Assembly: GCA_963699805.1 (NCBI GenBank)
Contig: CAVOVH010000008.1
Span: forward strand, 1 to 64,000
Length of the DNA stretch: 64,000 bases
Direction of reading: 5' to 3'
Origin: JAGTVG01 sp963699805
GTDB taxonomy: Bacteria; Bacteroidota; Bacteroidia; Cytophagales; Cyclobacteriaceae
Position numbers and translations under genes: made by a program
Notes under the pieces: generated by a model
What the model was told of the DNA's origin: nothing
What the model saw: only the letters and a program-made list of their open reading frames with translations
The model's database searches: none
Shown here: piece after piece, positions 48,746-57,657 of the stretch
Layout of the letters: every line of letters starts with the position of its first letter
How positions within the stretch are numbered: the first letter of the stretch is position 1

Positions 48746-49807
48746 TCATAGGATGATTCCAAAACTGAAAGCATTGAGCTTGGGCCCTCGTCCATCAGAA
48801 TACAATTCGCTCAGATCATAATTTACGAAGAGATCCAGGGACCGGTACCCCATGACGAATCGCAATCCATACCTGATATTATTCAGATAGAAATTATCTC
48901 GTTCATGGTATTTCTTCTTATCATCATTTTCGCGCCAGGTATATTTTGACCAGCTTTTGATCCGGTATCCAACATAGCCACCCAGGCCAACCCTGAAGCC
49001 GCTGTCATAATAATCCCAGTGAAAAAGATCCTTTTTACGCCCTGATTTTCCAAAGTTAAACAACGGAACCAGGTTGAGATTCAGGTGGGTAAGCGACAAT
49101 TTACTCTTGATGGGAGAAGAGATATCCAGGTCTTCAAAATAATATACTTCCGTTTCTCCCTTTTCAAGCCGTGTCCTGACATTCTGATATTTGAAAGTAT
49201 ACCAGCTGATCCCACCTCCCCAGTCCAGATAGAGCGGACCCGTAAGATGAGTCCGGTTGGAACCACTGAATCCGACATACCAGGATCCCCAGGGTTTTAC
49301 CGAATACAATTCATTGTTTGCATCGGGAAATTTCCCATCCTGAACATAATTGTTCATGCCCAGTTCGAAATTAAAGTATTGCCTTGTCCGTTTATAATCC
49401 TTTTTTTTCTTGTTTTCAGAAGAAGTATTTTCCTCCTGAAGCTCTTTTATCACTTCTTCCTTAATGGACTCCCTGAGTTGATCGATATCAACAGCATCCT
49501 GCGTTCCGACCACAATGCTTGTATCCTTCAGGTATTTACCACCAGATTCATCTTCGATTTTCAGATATTGTTCATCCTCGGCCATCGTGTCTACCGAAAT
49601 ACTCAGATCTTTCAACATGGCATTGATATCGAATTCACTGATCTTTTTTAATTCCTCCGGATTATCCACCAGGATCAATATTTTCGAATTATTCCCGAAA
49701 TTGATGACCACCGTATCTTTTACAGGCAAGACCGGGAGTTCAGGCGTTGCGGCCATGAGCCACCCACCTGTGGTTATTCCGATCATCAAAAACCATATCT
49801 TTTTCAT
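48746..49807 (-). CDS. outer-membrane beta-barrel-like protein of a sigma-factor operon
   Basis: 353 residues with signal peptide MKKIWFLMIGITTGGWLMAA. The N-terminal about 130 residues are acidic and helical (NSKILILVDNPEELKKISE, then VDIDQLRESIKEEVIKELQE). The C-terminal about 200 have alternating aromatic strands typical of a barrel (YFNFELGMNNYV, then GSWYVGFSGSNRT, YVGYRIKSWSKYTW and FSFGIIL at the end). No named family recognised. It overlaps the anti-sigma-like gene by 4 bases, so it is very likely a target and part of the same envelope response. Confidence 0.7.
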   Translation of the reverse strand: MKKIWFLMIGITTGGWLMAATPELPVLPVKDTVVINFGNNSKILILVDNPEELKKISEFDINAMLKDLSISVDTMAEDEQYLKIEDESGGKYLKDTSIVVGTQDAVDIDQLRESIKEEVIKELQEENTSSENKKKKDYKRTRQYFNFELGMNNYVQDGKFPDANNELYSVKPWGSWYVGFSGSNRTHLTGPLYLDWGGGISWYTFKYQNVRTRLEKGETEVYYFEDLDISSPIKSKLSLTHLNLNLVPLFNFGKSGRKKDLFHWDYYDSGFRVGLGGYVGYRIKSWSKYTWRENDDKKKYHERDNFYLNNIRYGLRFVMGYRSLDLFVNYDLSELYSDGRGPKLNAFSFGIIL

Positions 49808-50643
49808 TTTTCCTTATTATTTTGAGTGTTATTTGATTTTCTATTGATAAAGTCCAGTGCAAACAATTGATCTTTCAAAGAGCGGATGTCGCCCAGGATC
49901 TCATCCGGATAGACCAGCTTGTTCATCCTGGAATATAATTCACCCACTTGGGTTTTCGGGGTTACTGACCCTTTGCCTTTAGCGCTCGATGCAATGTATT
50001 CAATGGTGATTTTCATGGATTCATTTTCCTGCATGCTTTTTATGCCTGCCGGATCCCGGCCAGGGATTGCTTCTGGAGAGGGATCGATCATCCTTTCCTC
50101 ATTCCGGGAAACTTCGGGAGATACCAGCTGGTCCAGTGAAGCAAGTTGAAGGGAATCGGGACCGGCATTCTGGTCTGATCCTTTATCAGATAGCATGGAA
50201 TTTATAAGCATTTCGTTTTCATGCGTGCGGTCTGGATTTTTTGTATCTGTGGCTCCTGTTTCTACAGATCGTACCTCTTCTTTCTTTTCCATTGCCTGGC
50301 CCTCCTGGTCAAGGTTATCCTGGGGCAAGGCCTGTGTCAACTGCGGAGCTTCCTGTCCCCCCAGTTTTTCCGGGATGGCTTCATGATCTGTCAGATCTTG
50401 TTTTTCCACATGGGCTTTCTTTTGCTGAACCAGGGATTCGTGATTTTTCACAGGCATTAAAAGGAAGATCCCGAGGGCAGTTGCAAGCACAATACTCGCG
50501 GCAATGGATAGTTTCCGGTATAGAATGATCCTGCCCCGCTTTTTTATTTTCAGCCAGATCAGGTCCTTAGCCCGATCCGATGGCTCAATCCTTAATTGAT
50601 CCAGTTTTTGCTGGAAGATCGTTTCCATCGATTTATTTTTCAT
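49804..50643 (-). CDS. membrane-anchored anti-sigma-factor-like protein
   Basis: 279 residues. About 40 cytoplasmic residues (FQQKLDQLRIEPSDRAKDLI) precede one transmembrane helix (LSIAASIVLATALGIFLLMP). The rest is a Gln/Glu-rich periplasmic region without known domain. It overlaps the sigma gene by 11 bases and the barrel gene by 4. The topology and position resemble anti-sigma factors, but there is no zinc-binding HxxxCxxC motif, so the assignment rests on context. Confidence 0.65.
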   Translation of the reverse strand: MKNKSMETIFQQKLDQLRIEPSDRAKDLIWLKIKKRGRIILYRKLSIAASIVLATALGIFLLMPVKNHESLVQQKKAHVEKQDLTDHEAIPEKLGGQEAPQLTQALPQDNLDQEGQAMEKKEEVRSVETGATDTKNPDRTHENEMLINSMLSDKGSDQNAGPDSLQLASLDQLVSPEVSRNEERMIDPSPEAIPGRDPAGIKSMQENESMKITIEYIASSAKGKGSVTPKTQVGELYSRMNKLVYPDEILGDIRSLKDQLFALDFINRKSNNTQNNKEK

Positions 50644-51211
50644 GATGTTTATTTTTCAATTCCTGTTCAATAATAAAAATTTGATCCCGAAGGTAGGACT
50701 TTGCCCGGCTCAGCTGTGATTTGGAGGCTCCTTCAGTAATGTCCAGCATTGCTGCAATTTCCTTATGAGAATATCCCTCCAGGACAAAAAGGTTGAAAAC
50801 AGTTCGATAACCGATCGGCATTCCGTCGATCAATTTCAGGAGTTGTTCTGCCTCCATATGATCAAGGGTGGATGAGTAATCCGGTTCATGTACGGCCTTT
50901 TCGATCGATACCTCCACTGACATATTCCTGTTCCTGCGGATATGGGTTAAGGATTCATTAATCATGATCCGCGACATCCAGCCTTCAAAGCTACCCGCGC
51001 CTGTGTACTGTCCTATTTTATCAAATATTTTCATAAATCCATTGACCATAATATCCTCAGCATCCCCGAGATTGTTTACATATCGTCTGCATATTCCCAG
51101 CATCCTGGAAGAATAGCGATCAAACAATTCCCTTTGCGCCAGGGAATTATTCTTTCTGCATCCCCTGATTAATTCCTCAAGACTTGCTGATTTATTAATT
51201 TTCAACTTCAT
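50633..51211 (-). CDS. ECF RNA polymerase sigma factor
   Basis: 192 residues with complete sigma regions 2 and 4. Region 2 reads QRELFDRYSSRMLGICRRYV, then DAEDIMVNGFMKIFDKIGQY, and the 2.4 segment GWMSRIMINESLTHIRRNR. Region 4 has YRTVFNLFVLEGYSHKEIAA and LDITEGASKSQLSRAKSYLR. No region 3, as expected for ECF. It heads an operon with the anti-sigma-like and barrel genes and may activate its own promoter. Confidence 0.92.
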   Translation of the reverse strand: MKLKINKSASLEELIRGCRKNNSLAQRELFDRYSSRMLGICRRYVNNLGDAEDIMVNGFMKIFDKIGQYTGAGSFEGWMSRIMINESLTHIRRNRNMSVEVSIEKAVHEPDYSSTLDHMEAEQLLKLIDGMPIGYRTVFNLFVLEGYSHKEIAAMLDITEGASKSQLSRAKSYLRDQIFIIEQELKNKHHEK

Positions 51212-51325
51212 CCGGAAAAGCTTTCATTGACTTGATGCCATTTACAAAAAAAAGGTTGCATGATTCTAAAAATAATCCCCAAATGATCAATTTTATTTAT
51301 ATTTTTATTCAAAATACTTTTTCAT

Positions 51326-52744
51326 ATGATCAAATTAATCACTTTTTACAGCTTATTGATCATCCTGGTTTTATCTTCCTGTCATCCCGGAGAAAATATT
51401 AAAATGATCAGGGTGACACCCGGTAACCTTTGGTCTGAATCCTTAACACAGATACTGATTGCCAACCACAAGGATCCTGTAGACTTACAAATTGATCCGG
51501 CCCAGAAACAACAGGTGATCGATGGATTTGGTGCCTGTTTTAATGAGCTTGGCTGGGATGCCCTGATGATCCTGGATTCTGCCGAGAGGGAAGACCTGCT
51601 TTACCGGATCTTTGACCAGGAAGAAGGCTGTAAATTTAACATCTGCCGGATGCCCATCGGAGCGAATGATTATGCACTGGAATGGTATTCTTTTGATGAA
51701 ATCCCGGGGGATTATGACATGACCTATTTTAATATCGACCGGGATCATCAATATCTGATACCTTATATTCAATCTGCCAGAAAATATGCACCTGATTTAA
51801 AAATATGGGCTTCTCCGTGGTGTCCTCCCTCCTGGATGAAAACAAACAAACACTATGCCTGCAGAATGGATGAGGTAAATGATCTTTGCTGCAAGGAGCT
51901 GGAGGGGAAAGAAGGCATCACACAATTCATCATGGAAGACCGGGTGCTGTCGGCTTACGCTTTATATTTTTCCAGGTTCCTTCAGGCCTATGCTGATCTG
52001 GGAATTGATATTTTCGCCGTACAACCCCAGAATGAACCCAACTCCTGCCAGAATTTCCCGAGCTGTATATGGACGGCCTCCGATTTAGCGACCTTCATTG
52101 GGAAATTCCTGGGTCCCGGATTGAGAGAACATAGATTAAACACACAGGTCTGGTATGGCACCATTGAAAGACCCTATATTGAAAACATCGATACGGTATT
52201 GAAAGATCAGCAGGCCAGGGAATACATTGCAGGAGTAGGTTTTCAATGGGCCGGGAAAGGAGCCATTGAAAAAACACATGAAAAGTATCCGGAAATGAAA
52301 TTGATGCAGACTGAATCGGAATGCGGAGATGGATCCAATGACTGGGAAGCGGCCATACATACCTTTGACCTCATCCAGCATTATTTCAACCGTGGGGCTA
52401 ATTCCTACATGTACTGGAACATCGTGCTGGATGAAACAGGGAAAAGTAATTGGGGATGGAAACAGAATTCACTCGTTTCGATAGACAGAGGGACAAAGAA
52501 AATAACCTACCATCCTGAATTTTATCTGATCAAACTATTCAGTGCGCATATCCGGCCCGGGGCAGTAAAGCTATCCGTTGATCCAGAAGAAAATACCCTG
52601 GCTTTTCAAAATCCGGACGGTGAGGTGGTTGTTATTTTAAGAAATCAGGATGATAACATCGTGGAAAAAAAGATTGGATATGGACAAAAAGTGTATCAGG
52701 TGAACCTGGACCCTAATTCGATTACTGCCCTGTTTCTTAAATGA
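51326..52744 (+). CDS. GH30 family glycoside hydrolase (glucosylceramidase-like), lipoprotein
   Basis: 472 residues with lipoprotein signal MIKLITFYSLLIILVLSSC. The GH30 barrel has the family features IDGFGACFNELGWDALMILD, RMPIGANDYALEW, WASPWCPPSWMKTN, acid/base Glu in AVQPQNEPN, and nucleophile Glu in LMQTESECGDG. A beta-sandwich of about 80 residues ends the protein (IRPGAVKLSVDPEENTLAF). It cleaves beta-linked glucosides, xylosides or glucosylceramide; the exact substrate is unclear. It starts a gene group with the next two genes on the same strand. Confidence 0.88.
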   Translation: MIKLITFYSLLIILVLSSCHPGENIKMIRVTPGNLWSESLTQILIANHKDPVDLQIDPAQKQQVIDGFGACFNELGWDALMILDSAEREDLLYRIFDQEEGCKFNICRMPIGANDYALEWYSFDEIPGDYDMTYFNIDRDHQYLIPYIQSARKYAPDLKIWASPWCPPSWMKTNKHYACRMDEVNDLCCKELEGKEGITQFIMEDRVLSAYALYFSRFLQAYADLGIDIFAVQPQNEPNSCQNFPSCIWTASDLATFIGKFLGPGLREHRLNTQVWYGTIERPYIENIDTVLKDQQAREYIAGVGFQWAGKGAIEKTHEKYPEMKLMQTESECGDGSNDWEAAIHTFDLIQHYFNRGANSYMYWNIVLDETGKSNWGWKQNSLVSIDRGTKKITYHPEFYLIKLFSAHIRPGAVKLSVDPEENTLAFQNPDGEVVVILRNQDDNIVEKKIGYGQKVYQVNLDPNSITALFLK

Positions 52745-52772
52745 ATTTACGCATTCAAATAATTGGTAAAAA

Positions 52773-53873
52773 ATGAAAACATTAAAAACATTATTGCCAT
52801 TGGTAATGATCCTGTTTTTGGGAAACTGTAATAACAAACCGCGGAATGTTGTGGAAGAAGACCAGGCTCCCAAAAAAGAGCGGATCCAGGTAATAGAAAA
52901 GGCAGATGAAAACCGGGTTGATGTGGTGATCGATGGCAACCTGTTCACCTCTTATATCCATCCTGCGACCATTAAAAAGCCTGTTTTATGGCCGGTTTAT
53001 ACCTCGTCCGGGATAGCAATAACCCGGGGATTCCCGCTGGATCCGAAACCATGGGAACGGGTGGACCATCCACACCATGTGGGGATCTGGCTGAATCATG
53101 GAGATGTGAATGATCTGGACTTCTGGAATAATTCCGATTCGGTCCCTCCGGATCGGAGAATGCATTATGGTACCATCTATCATCAGTCAGTAAAAAATAC
53201 AAAAAACGGGAATGACCAGGGCTACCTTGAGATTAGAGCGGAATGGAGACGACCCGACGGCCGAACGCTGATCGATGAAAATTCAAAATTCTATTTCAGT
53301 GGCCGTGATCAGGTCCGCATCATAGACCGGGTAACCACTTTGACCGCCACTGACCTGGATGTATTGTTTAAGGACAGTAAGGAGGGAGTAATGGCCATTC
53401 GGGTAATCCGGGAACTGGAACAGCCCACGAATGAAACCCTGGAATTATTGAATGAAAATCTGGAACCAGTCAAGGTGAAGCCGGAAGATGACCACCGTTC
53501 GACTGGCCATTACATAAGTAGCGAAGGCCTTGAGGGAGATGATGTCTGGGGCAGCCGGGCCCGCTGGGTAAAATTAGGATCTGAATACCAGGGCAAGTCC
53601 ATCGGCATTGTGATCATGGATCACCCGGAAAATCCCAATCATCCAACCCATTGGCATGCCAGAGGGTACGGACTATTTGCGGCGAATCCATTCGGATCAA
53701 AAATGTTCACCGACGGGCATGAAACATTCAATTTCTTTCTTTCTAAAGGGGAATCTGTCGTACTGAAATACAGAATCTACCTTTATGATGGTATGGTGCC
53801 GGATGAGGAGGAAATCAACAAGATCTATGATGAATTTGTTACAGCCTACCAGTCTGGAGGTAATGGATCCTAA
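52773..53873 (+). CDS. DUF6807 (PmoA-like) lipoprotein
   Basis: 366 residues with lipoprotein signal MKTLKTLLPLVMILFLGNC. The mature part resembles DUF6807/PmoA-family proteins of Bacteroidota: FTSYIHPATIKKPVLWPVYT, then DHPHHVGIWLNHGDVNDLDF, IGIVIMDHPENPNHPTHWHA and NPFGSKMFTDGHETFNFFLS. The name PmoA reflects a distant annotation and does not imply methane oxidation. The repeated His/Asp-rich motifs suggest metal or sugar binding. Members commonly travel with GH and Gfo/Idh genes, as here. Confidence 0.8.
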   Translation: MKTLKTLLPLVMILFLGNCNNKPRNVVEEDQAPKKERIQVIEKADENRVDVVIDGNLFTSYIHPATIKKPVLWPVYTSSGIAITRGFPLDPKPWERVDHPHHVGIWLNHGDVNDLDFWNNSDSVPPDRRMHYGTIYHQSVKNTKNGNDQGYLEIRAEWRRPDGRTLIDENSKFYFSGRDQVRIIDRVTTLTATDLDVLFKDSKEGVMAIRVIRELEQPTNETLELLNENLEPVKVKPEDDHRSTGHYISSEGLEGDDVWGSRARWVKLGSEYQGKSIGIVIMDHPENPNHPTHWHARGYGLFAANPFGSKMFTDGHETFNFFLSKGESVVLKYRIYLYDGMVPDEEEINKIYDEFVTAYQSGGNGS

Positions 53874-53952
53874 TCTTGTATTTTATATGGATGGCTTTTA
53901 TAAAACAGGAAAATGAAAGGCAGGTAATTTATAAAATTCAAATCATTTGCTG

Positions 53953-55023
53953 ATGAACCCATATGATGAGAAGATAATCACAGGCATGGCCTCCTTTGGG
54001 ATGTCAGGACTGGTATTTCATGGACCCTTGTTGGAAGCCCATCCGGGATTCCATTTAAAATCAGTGGTGCAACGAAGTAAATCAGATGCGAAAGACCATT
54101 ATCCTGAAATCAATATTGTACGCAGCTTTGATCAATTGCTGAAAGACGATGAAATTGAACTCATTGTGGTGAATGCAACCAATGATACACATTTTTCATT
54201 CACAAAATCGGCCCTGAAAGCAGGAAAACATGTCATCGTCGAAAAACCATTTGTCAACACCGTCAGCGAAGGCCTTCAGTTGATTGAATTGGCAGAAAAT
54301 AAAAACCGGATCTTAACTGTATTCCAGAACCGCAGGTGGGACAGTGATTTTTTAACCGTACAAAAGATAGTAAAGGCCGGCTTTCTGGGAAAGATCGTTG
54401 AATTCATCGGTAGTTTCGACCGCTACAGGAATTACATCCAGGAAAAAACCTGGAAGGAAGATACCGGGCCCGGATCGGGTCTTTTATATAATCTTGGGCC
54501 CCATCTGATCGACCAGGTACTTGTGCTTTTCGGCCACCCGGAAGCAGTTTATGCCGATATCCGGAAAGTAAGGACAGGAACGCGGGTGGATGATTATTTT
54601 GATATAGATCTGCATTATCCAGAAATGAAAGCGCGGGTTCATTCCAGTTACCTGGTCAGGGAACCCTTCCCCAGGTTCACCCTGCACGGGACCCTGGGAT
54701 CTTTTATCAAATATGGCCTGGATCCGCAGGAAGCCGCCCTGAAAGCAGGTGGCATCCCTGATTCAGCAGACTGGGGCATGGAAGATGAATCCATCCGGGG
54801 TTGGCTGAACACAGAAATAGCGCGCATCCATGTCCAGGGAAAAGTGACCTCCGAGCCGGGAAATTACCTTGCCTACTATGATAATATCTATGATAGTATC
54901 CGGAACAATAAACCCTTATCGGTTACTGCAAAGGAATCCCTGCTGAACATCCATATCATAGAAAAAGCATTTGAGAGCATGAAGGATGGCATAGTTGTAG
55001 CTTTGGATATGGCTGTTTTTTAG
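53953..55023 (+). CDS. Gfo/Idh/MocA-family oxidoreductase
   Basis: 356 residues from ATG 53953 (MNPYDEKIITGMASFG). The Rossmann domain reads GMASFGMSGLVFHGPLLEAH and LIVVNATNDTHFSFTKSALK, with the family lysine in VIVEKPFVNT. The C-terminal domain has GPGSGLLYNLGPHLIDQVL with a catalytic-type His-x-x-Asp, and ends in EKAFESMKDGIVVAL. It oxidises a sugar or inositol with NAD(P). Its place after GH30 and the DUF6807 gene suggests a catabolic set. Cytoplasmic. Confidence 0.9.
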   Translation: MNPYDEKIITGMASFGMSGLVFHGPLLEAHPGFHLKSVVQRSKSDAKDHYPEINIVRSFDQLLKDDEIELIVVNATNDTHFSFTKSALKAGKHVIVEKPFVNTVSEGLQLIELAENKNRILTVFQNRRWDSDFLTVQKIVKAGFLGKIVEFIGSFDRYRNYIQEKTWKEDTGPGSGLLYNLGPHLIDQVLVLFGHPEAVYADIRKVRTGTRVDDYFDIDLHYPEMKARVHSSYLVREPFPRFTLHGTLGSFIKYGLDPQEAALKAGGIPDSADWGMEDESIRGWLNTEIARIHVQGKVTSEPGNYLAYYDNIYDSIRNNKPLSVTAKESLLNIHIIEKAFESMKDGIVVALDMAVF

Positions 55024-55349
55024 TGGTTGGGGGGAGATTCCTGGTTCATGATGGATAGGTCTGATATCTTCACGCACTGGCGGGCAGGATTGGCGAATTC
55101 AACAATGAGCATGCTGTTAATGTTTCCTGGAAAACAATAAATCGTCAGTCGTCATCCCAGAAATTCAATCTTGGTGAGAATGATCCGGAATCTGTAGAAA
55201 TATGATGGAGTCCCTTACGGGTAGCAATGGAGAAGCATTTGCCTTATGTCAGTTTCCTGAGATCTAATAAAAAGTTTGAGGACCTGTGAAAAATGGGATA
55301 TGTTGTGACGATTACTTGAATCTTATTCCTTATGATTTAAGGAGCTGCC
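55024..55349. other. intergenic region, no gene seen
   Basis: About 325 bases between convergent genes with no convincing reading frame, repeat or RNA. It may include a decayed remnant but nothing can be supported. Confidence 0.35.
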
Positions 55350-55841
55350 TCAATAGGCCGCTTCATAATCGACACGGATCACGATATCCGTCACCTCCTC
55401 CGCTGTTATATTTACGAGATTGATAAAGCCTTCCTCATTCAACCGATTTGCATAAAATCCCCCTGGTTCTTTTGTAAAAACTGAATATCTGCCCGGCGGA
55501 AGAAATACCAGGAAATTCCCTTTTTTATCGGTCCAGAATTTTTTGACAAGATCCGTTTGAATTCCCTGATAAAATGCCTCATTATGGACTTCTGTCTGGG
55601 AGGACCGCGTGGGTTGAAATACATAAATTTCCCTTTTGACCGGGATCCCTTCCACCGGTTCTTTGTTGATCCCCGGCATCAGATCACCCTCAAACCACAA
55701 GACTTTTCCACTGATCCCCTGCGAAACCGGACGGTTAATTGTGCAGCCAGATTGGTTGAATGTCATCATTGTCACCATGACTATCAGAAAAATTGGGAGG
55801 GATGTTTTCCATTTTAAATCACAAAAACTGATGTTAATCAT
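55350..55841 (-). CDS. lipoprotein with carboxypeptidase-regulatory-like fold
   Basis: 163 residues; a long N-region precedes a helix (LPIFLIVMVTMMTFNQSGC) and a lipobox-like SGC. The mature part is a beta sandwich: ISGKVLWFEGDLMPGIN, then REIYVFQPTRSSQTEV, then TDKKGNFLVFLPPGRYSVFT, matching the pattern of carboxypeptidase-regulatory-like or transthyretin-like domains. Function unknown. Stands alone, divergent from the next gene. Confidence 0.7.
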   Translation of the reverse strand: MINISFCDLKWKTSLPIFLIVMVTMMTFNQSGCTINRPVSQGISGKVLWFEGDLMPGINKEPVEGIPVKREIYVFQPTRSSQTEVHNEAFYQGIQTDLVKKFWTDKKGNFLVFLPPGRYSVFTKEPGGFYANRLNEEGFINLVNITAEEVTDIVIRVDYEAAY

Positions 55842-55898
55842 CTTTTCGTTCGTAAAACCTCGCTAAATTAACATCCAGATCGAAAATTTCCATTAGTT

Positions 55899-56435
55899 AT
55901 GAAAACGATACATTTTTTTATTTATGCATTGATATTTTTTGTTATTGCCTGTAATAATCCCAAAAAACAGGATAACAACTTTTCAGATCAGTCCGCTGAT
56001 TCCCCGGTCGAAGTGGTTATGGTGGATCAGATCCTTGAAAATCCGGATGAATATATTGATAAAAAAGTGAAGGTGGAAGGGCTTGTCACACATGTGTGCA
56101 AACATTCCGGCAAAAGGCTCCATCTGACTTCCAAATCATCCAGTAACATGATACGCGTGGAAGCGGCTGAGGGGATCAATCAATTTGAGCGGGAACTTGA
56201 AGGCAATGATATCGTCGTGGAAGGGATCTTCCATCGACAGATCATCGATGAAGATTACCTGGCCAAATGGGAAAATGAAGGAATGGAAGGAGAAGGAGTT
56301 CATAAGGAACACAGTGCGGCGGTATCGGAAGCCAATGAGGAACTGATCCAGAATATGCGTACACAATTGGCGGAGAGCGGGAAGGAGCAGCTGGTGAGCC
56401 TCTGGATCGATGGGAATAATTTCCAGGTTAAATAA
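55899..56435 (+). CDS. OB-fold lipoprotein of unknown function
   Basis: 178 residues with lipoprotein signal MKTIHFFIYALIFFVIAC. The core resembles an OB-fold (DQILENPDEYIDKKVKVEGL, then HVCKHSGKRLHLTSKSSSNM, then NDIVVEGIFHRQIIDEDYL) as in small Bacteroidota tRNA_anti-like or DUF4920-like proteins. The C-terminal part is helical. It lies 11 bases before the PepSY-type membrane gene and is probably co-transcribed with it. A Cys and His pair in HVCKHSGK could bind metal. Confidence 0.65.
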   Translation: MKTIHFFIYALIFFVIACNNPKKQDNNFSDQSADSPVEVVMVDQILENPDEYIDKKVKVEGLVTHVCKHSGKRLHLTSKSSSNMIRVEAAEGINQFERELEGNDIVVEGIFHRQIIDEDYLAKWENEGMEGEGVHKEHSAAVSEANEELIQNMRTQLAESGKEQLVSLWIDGNNFQVK

Positions 56436-56446
56436 GCCATAAATTC

Positions 56447-57037
56447 ATGAATTGGAGAAAGCTGAACCGTATCCTTCACCGGGATATCGGGTACTTTTTT
56501 TTTGGCATGTCGGTCATTTACGGAGTTTCCGGAATAGCTTTAAATCATATTGACGACTGGGATCCAAGCTATCACATCCGCAACGAAAAGACTCAGGTCG
56601 ATCCATCTATGCTAGGACATGGTCTGACCAAGTTACCTGGTCAGACCACGGCGGGTGGTCTGACGAAGGAAGAGGCCATATCCATTCTTGAAGCAGTGAA
56701 TGTTTCCAGCCGGTATAAGAGTCATTATTTTCCAACGGACAACCTGCTCAAAATATTCGTTGAGGGAGGGTCGGTAACTTTCAACAGGATCTCCGGGGAA
56801 GGGATCCTTGAGATTATATCAAGAAGGCCGGTTTTCTATCAGTTCAACTTCCTTCATTATAACAATCCTAAATTGTTATGGACCTGGTTCGCAGATTTTT
56901 ACGGGGCAGCACTCGTGATCATGGCCATCACCGGATTATGGATGATCCATGGGAAAAGAGGATTTTACGGCAGAGGAAAATGGTATGTGATTGTTGGCAT
57001 ACTGATTCCTGTCTTCTTTTTATTGTTGTATTTGTAA
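56447..57037 (+). CDS. PepSY-associated transmembrane protein
   Basis: 196 residues with an N-terminal helix (DIGYFFFGMSVIYGVSGIAL), a soluble stretch with a PepSY-like fold (TKEEAISILEAVNVSSRYKS, FVEGGSVTFNRISGEGILEI), and two C-terminal helices (YGAALVIMAITGLWMIHG, then YVIVGILIPVFFLLLYL). The family is found with iron or copper reduction and peptidase regulation; the neighbouring OB-fold lipoprotein is the likely partner. Confidence 0.78.
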   Translation: MNWRKLNRILHRDIGYFFFGMSVIYGVSGIALNHIDDWDPSYHIRNEKTQVDPSMLGHGLTKLPGQTTAGGLTKEEAISILEAVNVSSRYKSHYFPTDNLLKIFVEGGSVTFNRISGEGILEIISRRPVFYQFNFLHYNNPKLLWTWFADFYGAALVIMAITGLWMIHGKRGFYGRGKWYVIVGILIPVFFLLLYL

Positions 57038-57222
57038 AAGGGAATCCAGGATCTAAAAAATGATGAAGTAAGAATTAATAATTATTAATCAGGGAAAAAC
57101 AAAAATCAAGAAGTACAATATATGAATTAAGAATGAATGAAGTACGGATGGATAAATTTCCCAATGACATCACACAGATACATTCTTAATTCATAATCCC
57201 TCATTCACAATTAATCCAAGGG

Positions 57223-57627
57223 CTACGCATTCGCATTTTTCAAAAGGTCCGTAGCATATACCGGCTGTTTATCCTTAATTACCGGCTGTGAACTTAGCCA
57301 GATGGAGTATATACCGATCACGGTACCAATGGGAATGAATAACAGGTAAATGATCCCCATAACCAGGCCGAGGTTCTTGGACCATTTTCTTTCCTGCAGA
57401 TATCCTATTCCGGCAATGATGGCAGGAATGGACGTGGCAACCAGGAAACCTCCAAGTAACCGGCTGAAAATGGCAACAAGCTGAATCACTTCCGGTTCAT
57501 CCACAAAAATATTTACAATATTCAGAGTAGCCAGCAGGGTGATCCCTCCGATCAGATTGATCACTCCATACGCTATAAAAATAGCGCCCAGTATTTTCTG
57601 ATGTGTTTTATAGGTATTTTCTCTCAT
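57223..57627 (-). CDS. small membrane protein of unknown function
   Basis: 134 residues, about four helices: HQKILGAIFIAYGVINLIGG, then AIFSRLLGGFLVATSIPAII, and LGLVMGIIYLLFIPIGTVIG. The pattern resembles small Bacteroidota membrane proteins near stress genes, but no family is certain. It lies 30 bases downstream of the PspC-GIN gene on the same strand and may share its transcript. Confidence 0.65.
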   Translation of the reverse strand: MRENTYKTHQKILGAIFIAYGVINLIGGITLLATLNIVNIFVDEPEVIQLVAIFSRLLGGFLVATSIPAIIAGIGYLQERKWSKNLGLVMGIIYLLFIPIGTVIGIYSIWLSSQPVIKDKQPVYATDLLKNANA

Positions 57628-57657
57628 GATTATAAATTTAGTTTTTGACCTTATTCC

